In this document: in pieces, positions 49,301 through 58,400 of the stretch | How the letters are laid out: every line of letters starts with the position of its first letter | Numbering within the stretch: the first letter of the stretch is position 1 | Assembly (NCBI GenBank): GCA_964619885.1 | Contig: CAZUGA010000002.1 | Coordinates: forward strand, 1 to 64,000 | Source of the DNA: CAZUGA01 sp964619885 | Lineage (GTDB): Bacteria; Pseudomonadota; Gammaproteobacteria; Methylococcales; UBA1147 | DNA length: 64,000 nucleotides | Direction of reading: 5' to 3' | Translations under genes and position numbers: made by a program | The notes under the pieces: model-generated | Database searches by the model: none | What the model saw: the letters and a program-made list of their open reading frames with translations, nothing else | What the model was told of the DNA's origin: nothing

Positions 49301-49533
49301 CTTCCGGGTACCTGCTGGGCGCGTTCAGCATAACTCAAGACAAGTGGAATAAAGACGATAATCGTCAAAGCATAGACTAACGGGGTGTCCTCACCGGCGA
49401 ATTGCATCAGCAACGGCGCTAGCGCGGTAAGCGCTATTCCCAAGCTGATTGATAACCCTAAAGCAATAGCATCACTTAGTCCCAGTATGCGGCTGAAACC
49501 GATGGCTCGGGAGACCGGTTTAATTTTGAGCAT
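46390..49533 (-). CDS. Fusion of APC permease, tandem USP domains and DUF389
   Basis: 1047 residues from the ATG at 49533, six bases after AGGA (an upstream ATG is at 49548). Three modules: (1) about 10-425, an amino acid/polyamine (APC) permease with some 12 helices; (2) about 450-700, two universal stress protein-like cytoplasmic domains (YRVLVAVKAGEGVDTL; LRILVAAEAKPNLNAG; VDFIILGSPG, TDLLIIGAAV); (3) about 740-930, a DUF389 membrane domain (SGAVIIGAMLVAPLMNPI; GVAIAVALVPPLCVVGYGLG), then a helix and a small C-terminal domain. Each module is known alone or in pairs; all three in one chain is unusual. Single gene, divergent from the lipase. Confidence 0.9.
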   Translation of the reverse strand: MLKIKPVSRAIGFSRILGLSDAIALGLSISLGIALTALAPLLMQFAGEDTPLVYALTIIVFIPLVLSYAERAQQVPGSASCYQLAQLSGQSWLVFIVGWLMLAGHVAVAALLTDSIGLRVIGIMKQLFNIDAGILWVLMAIIGVTGVYEFTSARNYSPIRNNLVWLCLLLLFFVLIWAIFKHDPKTADLPPLQQTQNWLSTVAILSASLWGLEAVTSFRRQLRNAAQNLPLAMLGVLVIANLIGVATMIIVIRFPDLTGENLIKQLSWNDSRFVLVILTLSIVICWTGLSRILASGIRLMGVMLNDGFFPRIVERNDGTQPNLIKIAVLLILSLALAFSDIPVAILACIAAITYLWSFLLVIVPHIWQPRSAFSTVHRLKLPLHPFVPVLASVIALYLSLLLSLPVILITLAWIALGGMYYLLYGFRGNAIVQRKKAVVGDQEKLPEKGLYRVLVAVKAGEGVDTLITAGAALAKANHGELLVLHCRLGEKFRSPESIRIAAEKYWRNLNETINAIECPNVSIKPLIRIAPSATVAILETAKEYKVDFIILGSPGAVDELENDPDPVVKQVFYRASFPVAVINGNITEQPLRILVAAEAKPNLNAGLKFTAAFVGEAPTSITVLAKKLEQEQALELTPTRADVNLKQLDGTDITKEIGDQALGTDLLIIGAAVDPAHNRAVFDGIPVELTGEMQNLPSVIVKAKAPIRTRMLGHFSRIVIDQFPTLTISERSEVFSNLGRAARGNVDYYTLLFLSTTIATLGLLLNSGAVIIGAMLVAPLMNPILAVGNGIVLGNFLLIRRGLNSALNGVCLVIMVGTVIVILLPLQEADSEILSRTQPNAFDLMVALAAGAVAAYGVSRKSVAAALPGVAIAVALVPPLCVVGYGLGAARFLVAGGALLLFLTNFAAIIMAGAAVFYVLGFRPSKTIHGALSRRAFTYTICGLLLLSIPLGFATLNAIEKRRIDELISERFELIAASGDARLRDVSISRGHDEYRIHMTVHALDNTQQIKSLTRELREYLEHKTGAKVSIKVTAVSAFEFTENSSH

Positions 49534-50093
49534 TTGCTGTCCTAGCACTTTTGATTTGTCGATTAAGCCATTCTAATGGCAGATTGGGTCGATGCCTAAA
49601 TAATTGAGCTGTTTACAAAATTGTCCAATCAGATTGGTGGGTATTAATGTTTTGACGCAATAGTTTAATTGAAGGGAAAATTTGATAATTTTCGATATCT
49701 TGGCAATGCGATCGAGATTATTTTTGCATAGTCGAATTTCTCGCTGACATTAAACAGATTGAGACACGCGTAGTTTATCGGTCGCGCGGAAAAAAACATT
49801 GCAATTTGATGCTTCGGTGTTTTAATGCAAAGGGTGAACCGGATAAATCAAAATATAGGGACAGATAACGAATCCTTTAGGGTTTTGGCGTCTGTTTGGA
49901 CACAGCTAGCCAACAAACTGTAAGTTTTGGTATCAGTGGAAATTACCTATACAGAAAGTTATCTCTGCGAGCATCGTGAAAAGGAGCAGCAAACGCTTCT
50001 ATGTCAGCTGTTAGTAGGCCGCATGATAACTCTATATTTTTGCCTTTATTGAATATAGGTTGCGGGTCATTCAAATAAGAAGGGAGGATTGAT
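49534..50093. other. Intergenic between the APC-USP-DUF389 gene and the lipase
   Basis: 560 AT-rich bases with divergent promoters expected. A strong ribosome-binding site AGAAGGGAGG lies about six bases before the lipase ATG. No gene, repeat or RNA structure that I could support; the short frame at 49943-50308 minus overlaps the lipase and looks like chance. Confidence 0.5.
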
Positions 50094-51188
50094 ATGCCAT
50101 TTGAAGCAGGGTTTGATTTTGAAGAGGCCGAGCAATGTTTGGCTTTGTCCGCGAACGTCGAGACAAATACGCCAACCATGTCGACCGAGGAAGAGGCAAA
50201 AAACAGTTTGAAGAGCAATATCGGTGCCGCGTCTTCGCAAAATTCATGGGTCCCTTGTGTACCGGATATTGATGATTGGGAGATCGTGGTAAATCCAACC
50301 GAATCCATTGGCTTGGATAATTATTGGAGGCTTTATCGGTGCCGATCAAATCCGGCGCGCTATGCAGCAGCTACACGTGGAACGGTTGCCACCGCCAAAA
50401 GCGTATTGGCGGACCTTCTGGTGGAAGTTATCAAAGCCAAAAGCGCGGTACAAATCCGTGAAAGCGACGGCGTACCCGGTTATAGATTTGAATTTACGCT
50501 GGCAGAAGCGCCTTACGCTGGGGTTCACTTGGGATTCACTTACAGTTTGGGAGCGTTGATAAATCCTAATTGGGATTTTGCATTGCTCAAGCACATGCAA
50601 ACCGCTGTAGATCAGGGCGCAAAAGAGTTTTTTATTACTGGGCATAGCCAGGGTGCGGCGATGGCAACCCTATTGCGTTCCTATTTGCATTATCAACGTT
50701 TGGGTGACGATATTTCGTATAAAACCTATGTTTTTGCCCAACCGAAACCGGGTAACGATTATCTGGCTAACGATTTTGACCAGTTGTTCGCGACACCAGG
50801 TATGGCTTATCGACTGACGAACAGTTTGGACTGGGTGCCCCAAGTTCCATTGACGCTGGAATTGTTGAGCGATATGAACACTCCGAATCCGATTTCAGCG
50901 ATTCCTTGGTTACTGATTAAATTGTTAGAAAGGAGCTTTGCTTGTATAACGCGCTTTTTATTTAGTCGAGGTGATTCACATCCTACGTTAAAGGACAGCG
51001 TTGCCGACGAGCACCGACTCTCGTTGGGACGAGATCTTCTCACGTTAAATTATTTAGCGGCGGCCAACCCGATCGCGTTGGCCGGAGACCCAGCCATAGG
51101 CGAAGAACATCCAGGCGACATGTTTGCGCAGCACCATCTGGGGGTTTATTGGGAACTGATGCAGAAAATTTTGAAGCCAGGTGGTTAA
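50094..51188 (+). CDS. Class 3 lipase family protein
   Basis: 364 residues. The nucleophile elbow GHSQG (Ser185) follows FFITGHSQGAAMATL, and FAQPKPGNDYLA is the class 3 block; an oxyanion-type HLGFTYSLG segment precedes. These enzymes hydrolyse triacylglycerol or phospholipid esters. No signal peptide is visible at the N-terminus, so the protein is probably cytoplasmic or exported by a non-Sec route. It converges on the ABC exporter operon. Confidence 0.88.
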   Translation: MPFEAGFDFEEAEQCLALSANVETNTPTMSTEEEAKNSLKSNIGAASSQNSWVPCVPDIDDWEIVVNPTESIGLDNYWRLYRCRSNPARYAAATRGTVATAKSVLADLLVEVIKAKSAVQIRESDGVPGYRFEFTLAEAPYAGVHLGFTYSLGALINPNWDFALLKHMQTAVDQGAKEFFITGHSQGAAMATLLRSYLHYQRLGDDISYKTYVFAQPKPGNDYLANDFDQLFATPGMAYRLTNSLDWVPQVPLTLELLSDMNTPNPISAIPWLLIKLLERSFACITRFLFSRGDSHPTLKDSVADEHRLSLGRDLLTLNYLAAANPIALAGDPAIGEEHPGDMFAQHHLGVYWELMQKILKPGG

Positions 51189-51248
51189 GTGAGGCTGAGG
51201 TAGGGCATTGTGTGAGTGATGCTAAATTGTGGCCGCGCCGGGATTGCA

Positions 51249-52394
51249 CTAATCCAATCGCTTCTTGAAGCGCATCGAAGCGACCAACAATCCGACCAGG
51301 GAAAAAATAGATAACCAGTACACATCAAACTTCATGTTGATAATTTCTACATCGCGCAGGACTACGCCCCTGATCAATCGCATGAAGTGCGTGGCAGGCA
51401 GCGCTTCCGCGATGTACTGAGCGGCTTCCGGCATGCCTTCGTATGGAAACATAAAGCCGGAAAGTAGAATCGATGGCAGCAATACGAATATTGTCATTTG
51501 CATAGACTGAAGCTGGTTTTTGGCGATGGTTGAGATCACCAGGCCCAAAGTCAAACTGGCTGCGATAAACAAAAGAGTCGCGCCCGTTAGTTGCCACAAG
51601 CTGCCATTGATCGGAACGTTGAATACCAAGTGGCCAAGCCCAAGGATGATCCCTACTTGCAACGAACCAATGAAAATATAAGGGATAATTTTACCCAGCA
51701 TTAGTTCGATGGAGCGTACCGGTGTGGTAATCAGCATTTCTAAATTACCGCGTTCTCGTTCGCGAACGATAGCGGCTGATGTGAACATGATCATGGTCAT
51801 GGTCAGGATGATTCCCACCAATCCCGGCACGATATTTACCGCGGTGCGTTGTTCCGGGTTATAAAATAGTACGACTTCAAACGTAGGGGTGTTGCGGTTG
51901 GCCGGTTTGCTGAGCAATTCCGACAATGGCATACTGCGCAGGCTCTTAATAGCGGAGGATATCATGGTGTCTGAACCATCGACAATCCATTGGGCGACCG
52001 GCCTGCTTGTCTCTTCATCGGTTGACGGTGGCACTGCCAATCCAACGGTTTGATGACGCACTAATCGTTGGCTCAGATCTTCAGGAATAACAAAAACCGC
52101 GCGTACTTCTGCACGGTCAATAGCGGCTTCCGCTTGACGTTCGTTGGTATATCGCTGGTCAAATTTAACCACCTGGGTCGCGGTCAGCGTTTGCACCAGT
52201 ATTCGGCTCAATGCGGTTTGGCTATGGTCCACTAAACCCACAGGGATATGGCGAATATTGGTATTGATCGCGAATCCAAACAGCATGAGCTGAATCAGCG
52301 GAATCATCACCACCATGCCAAAGGTCATCTTATCCCGTTTCAATTGGGTGAGTTCTTTGAAAAATATGGCGTGTATTCTGAGTAGACTGTTCAT
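51249..52394 (-). CDS. ABC-2 type exporter permease (YbhR-like)
   Basis: 381 residues: one N-terminal helix (about 22-42), a large extracytoplasmic domain and five C-terminal helices, the YbhR/YbhS layout. RERERGNLEMLITTPV is the conserved ABC-2 permease block. Third gene of the fusion protein-ATPase-permease operon (4-base overlap with the ATPase gene). Substrate unknown; relatives export drugs, or lipids. Confidence 0.93.
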   Translation of the reverse strand: MNSLLRIHAIFFKELTQLKRDKMTFGMVVMIPLIQLMLFGFAINTNIRHIPVGLVDHSQTALSRILVQTLTATQVVKFDQRYTNERQAEAAIDRAEVRAVFVIPEDLSQRLVRHQTVGLAVPPSTDEETSRPVAQWIVDGSDTMISSAIKSLRSMPLSELLSKPANRNTPTFEVVLFYNPEQRTAVNIVPGLVGIILTMTMIMFTSAAIVRERERGNLEMLITTPVRSIELMLGKIIPYIFIGSLQVGIILGLGHLVFNVPINGSLWQLTGATLLFIAASLTLGLVISTIAKNQLQSMQMTIFVLLPSILLSGFMFPYEGMPEAAQYIAEALPATHFMRLIRGVVLRDVEIINMKFDVYWLSIFSLVGLLVASMRFKKRLD

Positions 52395-53317
52395 TGTCTG
52401 CCGTCCCCGGTACAGCTTACAAAGACATCCTCCAGACTGGGTCTAACCTGAGTTAATTCATCATCTAGACTGATACCGTCCTGCTGAATTAGGAATGCCT
52501 TAGGGTCGGCAATCTCGTCATCTACTAGAACCCTTAGCCGGGCGCCTAGTTGTGCTGCCGAAATGATTTCGGGCAGTTGCACAAGCTTGTGTTTCAGTTG
52601 CCTTAGATTGGACGCCGATATTTCAATTACGTTTGCCCCCATATTTTGCATCAACTCATCGGGCGAACCATCCACGCGTTTAACCCCGGCTTCTAAAATG
52701 GCGAGTTGGTGGCAACGTTCGGCTTCGTCCATGTAATGGGTGGAGACCAGGATGCTGGAACCCTGATCACACAAATCGAACAATTTTTCCCAAAAATCGC
52801 GACGATTTTCCGGATCTACGGCGGACGTCGGTTCATCCAGAAATAGCAGCTGTGGCTTGTGCAAGCAAGCGGCTGCCAAGGCCAGTCTTTGCCGTTGACC
52901 GCCACTCATGCTTCCGGCAAACTGATCTGATTTTTTATCCAGCCCGTAAACAGACAGGAGCTCCGTGATCCGTTGGTTTTGTTCGCGGCGCCTGAAACCG
53001 TAGATTTCGGCGACAAATCGTAGGTTTTCCTTTACCGTAAGGTCATCGTATAAAGAGAACTTTTGCGTCATGTAGCCGATTTGTAGACGTAGTTTTTCAG
53101 CATCTTGCGGTAGTTTGAAACCGAGTACATTGATCTCACCCCGGGTCGGCTTCAATAGCCCCGTCAACATCCGTATAGCGGTCGTCTTACCGCAGCCGTT
53201 AGGCCCCAGGAAGCCAAATATTCGACCTTTTTTAATTTCGAGATCTAGCCGGTCTATCGCTTTTAAATCGCCAAAGAGGCGACTCACATCGCGCGCTTCG
53301 ACGGCAAATTCGTTCAC
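52391..53317 (-). CDS. ABC exporter ATP-binding protein (YbhF-like)
   Basis: 308 residues, one ABC domain. Walker A GPNGCGKTT, Q-loop YMTQKFSLYDDL, signature MSGGQRQRLALA, Walker B LLFLDEPTSAVDP and His switch STHYMDEAE are present. The C-terminal extension resembles DUF4162-type regions of drug or lipid exporters. Overlaps both neighbours by four bases, so it is coupled to the fusion protein and permease. Confidence 0.96.
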   Translation of the reverse strand: MNEFAVEARDVSRLFGDLKAIDRLDLEIKKGRIFGFLGPNGCGKTTAIRMLTGLLKPTRGEINVLGFKLPQDAEKLRLQIGYMTQKFSLYDDLTVKENLRFVAEIYGFRRREQNQRITELLSVYGLDKKSDQFAGSMSGGQRQRLALAAACLHKPQLLFLDEPTSAVDPENRRDFWEKLFDLCDQGSSILVSTHYMDEAERCHQLAILEAGVKRVDGSPDELMQNMGANVIEISASNLRQLKHKLVQLPEIISAAQLGARLRVLVDDEIADPKAFLIQQDGISLDDELTQVRPSLEDVFVSCTGDGRQ

Positions 53318-54252
53318 GGTAGTATGACTTGCGCGGGAACGCCAATAGGTAGATTCGCGGCGCTTTTATCTAGTTCAACCTTGGCCAGATACATCAGACG
53401 CGACCGTTCTTCCTGATTGAGTGCATAATAAGGACTAAAAGCCGGGTCTGTGGCGACCCAACGTACCATGCCTCTAATCGGTTCAGCCAAACCGTCCATG
53501 CGTACCGCTAGTTCATCGCCTACTTTGACGCTAACCCTGTAGGGTTCCGGTATATAGACTCTGGCGTAAGGGGATTCGCCCGCCAACAACACCGCGAGAG
53601 GGCTACCTGTGGTGACGCGCTCACCTAAGTTCCATGGCAGATTATCCAATATACCGCTGCGGGTTGCGCGGATGCTGAGATCAGCCAGTTTTTTTCGTTC
53701 GCTGGCCAAACTGGCTTGGACTGCTTCGAGGGTGGCTTCGCCCATACGCAGGTCTTCTTCCCGAGTGCCATTGGTTAGTCGACGTAACTGTTCTTGTGCG
53801 CTTTTCAAGCGTGCTCGCGCAGCATCACGCGCGGCTAAAGTGCGATCCAGATTGGCCCGGCTGGCCATATTACGTTTTTCCAGGTTTTTGGAGCGTTCGT
53901 AGTTGGCTTCAGCTTCCACCAAAGTTGCTTTGGCTCCGTATACTTCGGCTTGCGCCGCAGCAACTTCTTCTACTCTCGCACCGTTACGCAATTTTTCCAG
54001 ATTGGCTTGTGCAAGCGCCACTTCGGCCTTCGCTTTAGCCACCTGTGCTTTTTGTTGGGTGTCATCGAGGCGAACTAATAGCGTACCTTTTTCTACCTTG
54101 GTGCCCTGGGCAACGGGTAATTCCACCACTACTTCGTTGACCGTTGCGGTTAGCGCGATACGGTCACGCTCAATAGTGCCCAGCGCGATATGTTCCTGAT
54201 TTTTTTCACAGGCGCAGATAAAGATCAATATTACCGATATGAAATAACGCAC
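53314..54252 (-). CDS. Periplasmic adaptor (HlyD-family membrane fusion protein), lipoprotein
   Basis: 312 residues. The signal ends IFICACEK, a lipobox-like site at Cys14. A lipoyl half (EVVVELPVAQGTKVEKGTLL), a long coiled-coil hairpin rich in Ala, Glu and Arg (about 75-190), the second lipoyl half (SGILDNLPWNLGERVTTG) and a beta-barrel domain follow. GTG start with AAGGA about eight bases upstream. First gene of the exporter operon; together with an outer-membrane channel it forms a tripartite pump. Confidence 0.93.
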   Translation of the reverse strand: MRYFISVILIFICACEKNQEHIALGTIERDRIALTATVNEVVVELPVAQGTKVEKGTLLVRLDDTQQKAQVAKAKAEVALAQANLEKLRNGARVEEVAAAQAEVYGAKATLVEAEANYERSKNLEKRNMASRANLDRTLAARDAARARLKSAQEQLRRLTNGTREEDLRMGEATLEAVQASLASERKKLADLSIRATRSGILDNLPWNLGERVTTGSPLAVLLAGESPYARVYIPEPYRVSVKVGDELAVRMDGLAEPIRGMVRWVATDPAFSPYYALNQEERSRLMYLAKVELDKSAANLPIGVPAQVILP

Positions 54253-54556
54253 GATCTAATCCTTATAGGAAAATCAAATTTTCAAATATTGTTCAATTTG
54301 GTAAAAATTTACTCGCAGTCATTCAGTCTGACCGAATGTCTAATTGAGTGGTACAGACTTGGTGGAGTCGACTTATAACAAGTTGCGTTTAATCGCAAAG
54401 TTAATGGATGCAAAAGTACGAGACGCGCGATCTCACAGTGATCGGTTCAGATTTGCAATTTGTGGGTACGACTAGTGTTTAGTGCCGATCGTTCCGGTTG
54501 CAGGGGAGTCGCGCAAATTGGCTCAATAGCGTTGTCATTATAGAGGTGGTCAATGG
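54253..54556. other. Intergenic upstream of the ABC exporter operon
   Basis: 304 bases between the SYLF gene end and the exporter start, both on the minus strand. It should hold the exporter promoter. No gene, repeat or convincing terminator seen. Confidence 0.5.
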
Positions 54557-55237
54557 CTAGCCGGCGCCCTTGATTAATGCGACGCGCAATGCATCGGATT
54601 GTGGATTCTTTGCGTCCTTGGTTACCAAAATATTAACCGGTGTCATTGGTTTGCCGTAATAAGCGTTCATTAAACCCTCGCGAGGTGTAATGACCGAACC
54701 TTCTAGCGTCAAACCGCCAAATATGCCTTTAGCCCGTGAAAATTGCAGAATATCGGCGGTTGCGGCTTGCGCACCAGCGCCCACCGGACCGGCCGCAACG
54801 CTTACATCAGCGCCGAGTTGTACTTTTGTGCTTAATAGTGAATCCAAACCTTTTTGCGACATGATTAGCAGGATCACCTCCGCGGCTTCCGCCCCGGCTT
54901 GAAGCCCCCAAGAAACCGATCCCATGGTATAGAAAGCTGGGCCAATCCAATTTCCGCTTTGTTCACGTTTGAGTAGCACACCGGAGCCACCCGAGCCGCC
55001 GAAAATGAATCCACCTTTCAGAAGCCTAGGGATAATCATGATTCCCTTCGCTTGACCAATATGTTTTTGGAACCAAGTCATGTCCGGGTCGGCGTTAAAA
55101 TCATTAAACGTGGTCAATGATTTGTTGACCAGACCTTCCGCATCTGCGTTATCGTCGGCAAATACAGGTTGAATTGTTGCAATCAAAAAAGCCACTAAAA
55201 CGAAAAAAGTCCTGTATTTTAGTTTGAGTATGCGCAT
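54557..55237 (-). CDS. Exported SYLF (YSC84-like) lipid-binding protein
   Basis: 226 residues with a signal peptide (cut after PVFA, about residue 27). The mature chain is a SYLF domain: AKGIMIIPRLLKGGFIFGG, SGVLLKREQSGNWIGPAFY, GLQAGAEAAEVILLIMS and GVSGTFGLTLEGS-like FGGLTLEGSVI. Eukaryotic SYLF proteins (Ysc84, SH3YL1) bind phosphoinositides; the bacterial role is unknown. It lies 185 bases downstream of the patatin-vWA gene and in the same direction, in a lipid-associated neighbourhood. Confidence 0.88.
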   Translation of the reverse strand: MRILKLKYRTFFVLVAFLIATIQPVFADDNADAEGLVNKSLTTFNDFNADPDMTWFQKHIGQAKGIMIIPRLLKGGFIFGGSGGSGVLLKREQSGNWIGPAFYTMGSVSWGLQAGAEAAEVILLIMSQKGLDSLLSTKVQLGADVSVAAGPVGAGAQAATADILQFSRAKGIFGGLTLEGSVITPREGLMNAYYGKPMTPVNILVTKDAKNPQSDALRVALIKGAG

Positions 55238-55422
55238 CGTTGACTCCTAAGAATTTATTGATTCCAACGTTACTATACTCGGTTTCCAGTAGTGAATCTC
55301 CCCAATAAATACCCAAATAAAATTTTCTTCTGAATTCATTAATAATAAAGATTCTTAAGAATATAGGGGTCGTCGTAACGAAACACCAGGCTAATCAGTG
55401 TCAACCGATTGCATGGAATCAT

Positions 55423-58400
55423 TCATGCACTTAGAAGATCATTGATAGGATTGTCAGGATCCTTAGGTTCTAGATTGTCGAATAAGTCCCTGGCGGCGTC
55501 ATCGGTGAACAATTTATCGCCAATATGAAACCCCAATGCCCTGTACGCTTCAAATTGGGTTTCGTCAAAGAATTGATCGATGGTTGATTCGTGTGGGAAA
55601 TTTGGATTTCGAGATTGGTATTCCCTTATATATTCATTTTCATCACCGGCCCGCGAAGATTTGATATAAAGTAATTGTCCGAATTCATTGTCGCCGTAAC
55701 GGATTGTGCCCACTGCCCAATTTTGTGCGCTTAGGCCCGCCTCATCTTTACGGATCGAGTTCAGGTCGATATCGATCACGATGCCCATGTCGATTCTGGC
55801 GTACAGGATCAGTTTGACCAGGCCGTGAAAGCTCATCGACGGATCGGCTTCGCCATCGACCGAAATAATAAATTTGCAGCGACGTCTGAGCAATTCGTAC
55901 ATACCCAGATTTTCCAGGTGACCTCCGTCTGAAACATTGATGAATGATCCCGTATCGTCTAGCTGACTCAGTGACTCGCGTAATAAATAACGGGCGCCGA
56001 CCCCAAAGCGCAGAAGTAGGTTTTTGCCTGAAGATTGCTCGTTGACCTCGCGCGGATTGGGTAACCAATAGCCCAGTCGAACGTTAAGCATGGTCAGTAG
56101 AAACACCAGCTGTTTCACCGTTGTAGTGCCCATATTCGGTGCGGCTGCAGCACCTGAAATTGCCATTGCCGTTGCCAAATTAAGGTGGTTATCCAATTCT
56201 TCCATCTTGGTCGTGTCGCTGAATCCGGTGCGCACGGACCCGGTGAAATACTTGCTGAAAATAAAGAAATCCGCTTTTCGACCGCGTAGATTTGGGTCTT
56301 TACTGCCATGTAGGTTTAACGCCACGTTGACCAGATGATAGGGTGCGCTAGAACCGGGCGCGTTGAGTTCGTGCAGTTTCAACGCATCGTTAAATTCTAC
56401 GTGTCCCGATTTATTCAAACCGAATATAAAAGCACGGCTGAGCCTATCGCGGTAAAAGCTGTGAACTGATGTGGCATTAACTTCAACTAGAATGCGATAC
56501 ATAAAAAGGGTCAAAAATATCCACAGGAAACTCCAATCCAGCTCTTCGTCCCAGATGCGCTTCCAGGATTTTTGCCACTGAATCGCTAGCGATGTTTTTC
56601 TATCGATGATTGACAGCGTAAATGGATTGCTAATCTGCCACGCTGGGCCCGAAAGATCATCGCTTAGCGGGATAATTTTCAAATCGCCACGAGTGAGATT
56701 GAATCCCGCTTGGTTTACTATTGGGGTCAAAATGTTCAACGCGGCCAAATTCGCAGAGTCTTTACTGTACTCGGCCAATTCGAAAGCCGTTTCGGATGGA
56801 ATTGTAATCTGCGATTCTACCAGTACGCCATTATCATGGCTGCTGAGTAGGTAGTGGTTTTTAGCGTCTGAAATGGTCCATTTACTGGGTACCGTTCTGC
56901 TCGACAGATGGGTATGTATGTTTTGTAATGCGGCCCACATGTCGTCCGCGTTGTAAGCCGGAAAAAGTTGCCCGCCGGTTCCCTGGGATAGATTTTGCAG
57001 TAATTCATAGTCGGCCACTTCAGAGGCGATCAATCCATAGACCTTGATACGTTCAGCTTTAGCCGTGTCGACGAATTGACCGGTAATCCAGCCCGCCATG
57101 CGTTGGTCCAGATGGGTATCGCCGCTATTCAAAATACCATCGGAAATCAGAACGATAACCTTTTCAGCGCCGCTTCGCTCAACTTGCTTAAGTTTAGTCA
57201 AAGCCGCAAACAATCCTGCCGCTTCATTATTTTTTTGACCGGAAAAATCGACTTGGTTCAGGGCTCGGTTGATGGCGGATTTATCTTTGCCCACGTGGAT
57301 AAATTTGGAAACAGATCGAACTTGCTCGTCAAATATGATTACTGCCGCGCGCGTATCGCTATAAACTGGCAGCGACAATACTTTGCGAATACCGTTGCGA
57401 ATCGAGTTGCGACGCTCGTCTTTATCCTTCCCGAAAGGTGCGGAATTGTCGATGAGAAGGATGATATCCTTGGCGATGGGTGCCTGAGTAACGTCTATTT
57501 TGGCGGCATCACTAATGTAAATACCATGTGGCCGTAGGCTATCGGTGAAATCTTCGACCATCCATTCGCCAGAACTCGCTTGCAATTCGCTGAGCAAAAT
57601 AGACGATGGAATATGCCGTTTAATGCTTAGAGTTTCACCCGAACTATCGGCCGTTCTAATACCGTAGGTGTATTCCCCGCTGAGTTCCCATCCCGGCAAT
57701 GAGGACGATGCTGTGACCTGAGTATGGTCCGGCAGACGAAAATCTTTGTATTCAAGTTGAACTCTCAAAGGTTCAGAAATCTTGCCATTGTCCAGTGTCG
57801 CGCGAAAGTTGCTGTCGATAACAGGGGAATCCACTTCCAAAACAACCAACAACAAATACAATCCCGCTAAAATTGCCGGACCGATAATTCCAGCGGCGTA
57901 AAGTACCAATTTGCCGGTTACGCTGGAGATACGCTCGGATGCAGCGCCAACCCGCATAAATAAAAACAAAACAACAATAAAGCCAACCCAAATCCAGATG
58001 TCGTAACTCTCGAAGGGCCTTGTTATTGATGCGTGGATTCGATCTTTGAATTCGCCAAAAGAAATATTGATGGCTTGGTCGATCAGCATGACCAACGGAA
58101 TCATGAAGATCATAGTCAACGATAAAAGCCAGACCACGGTAAACCAAAATTCGCTTCGGTCGCGCTTGGACCAATCTATTTTTCCGCGAAATAATCTAAA
58201 CAGTACCGGGTAGCCGATAACCATCAGCATAAAAGTCCCAAATACAGTAGAGATGATCGTAAAAAACTCCATTTTGATATAGTGAGACAGGAATTCGTAG
58301 GCTATTTCGGTAATCAATACGGCAACTACAATCCAGAAAAGAAATAGCAGAAAGTTGCTTATGATCCCGCGCAATACCAAAGCGGGGATGCGCAATTTGT

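Noticed and set aside
49943..50308. 121-residue minus-strand frame at the lipase start
   Set aside because: Antisense to a well-supported lipase with a strong ribosome-binding site; no family features.
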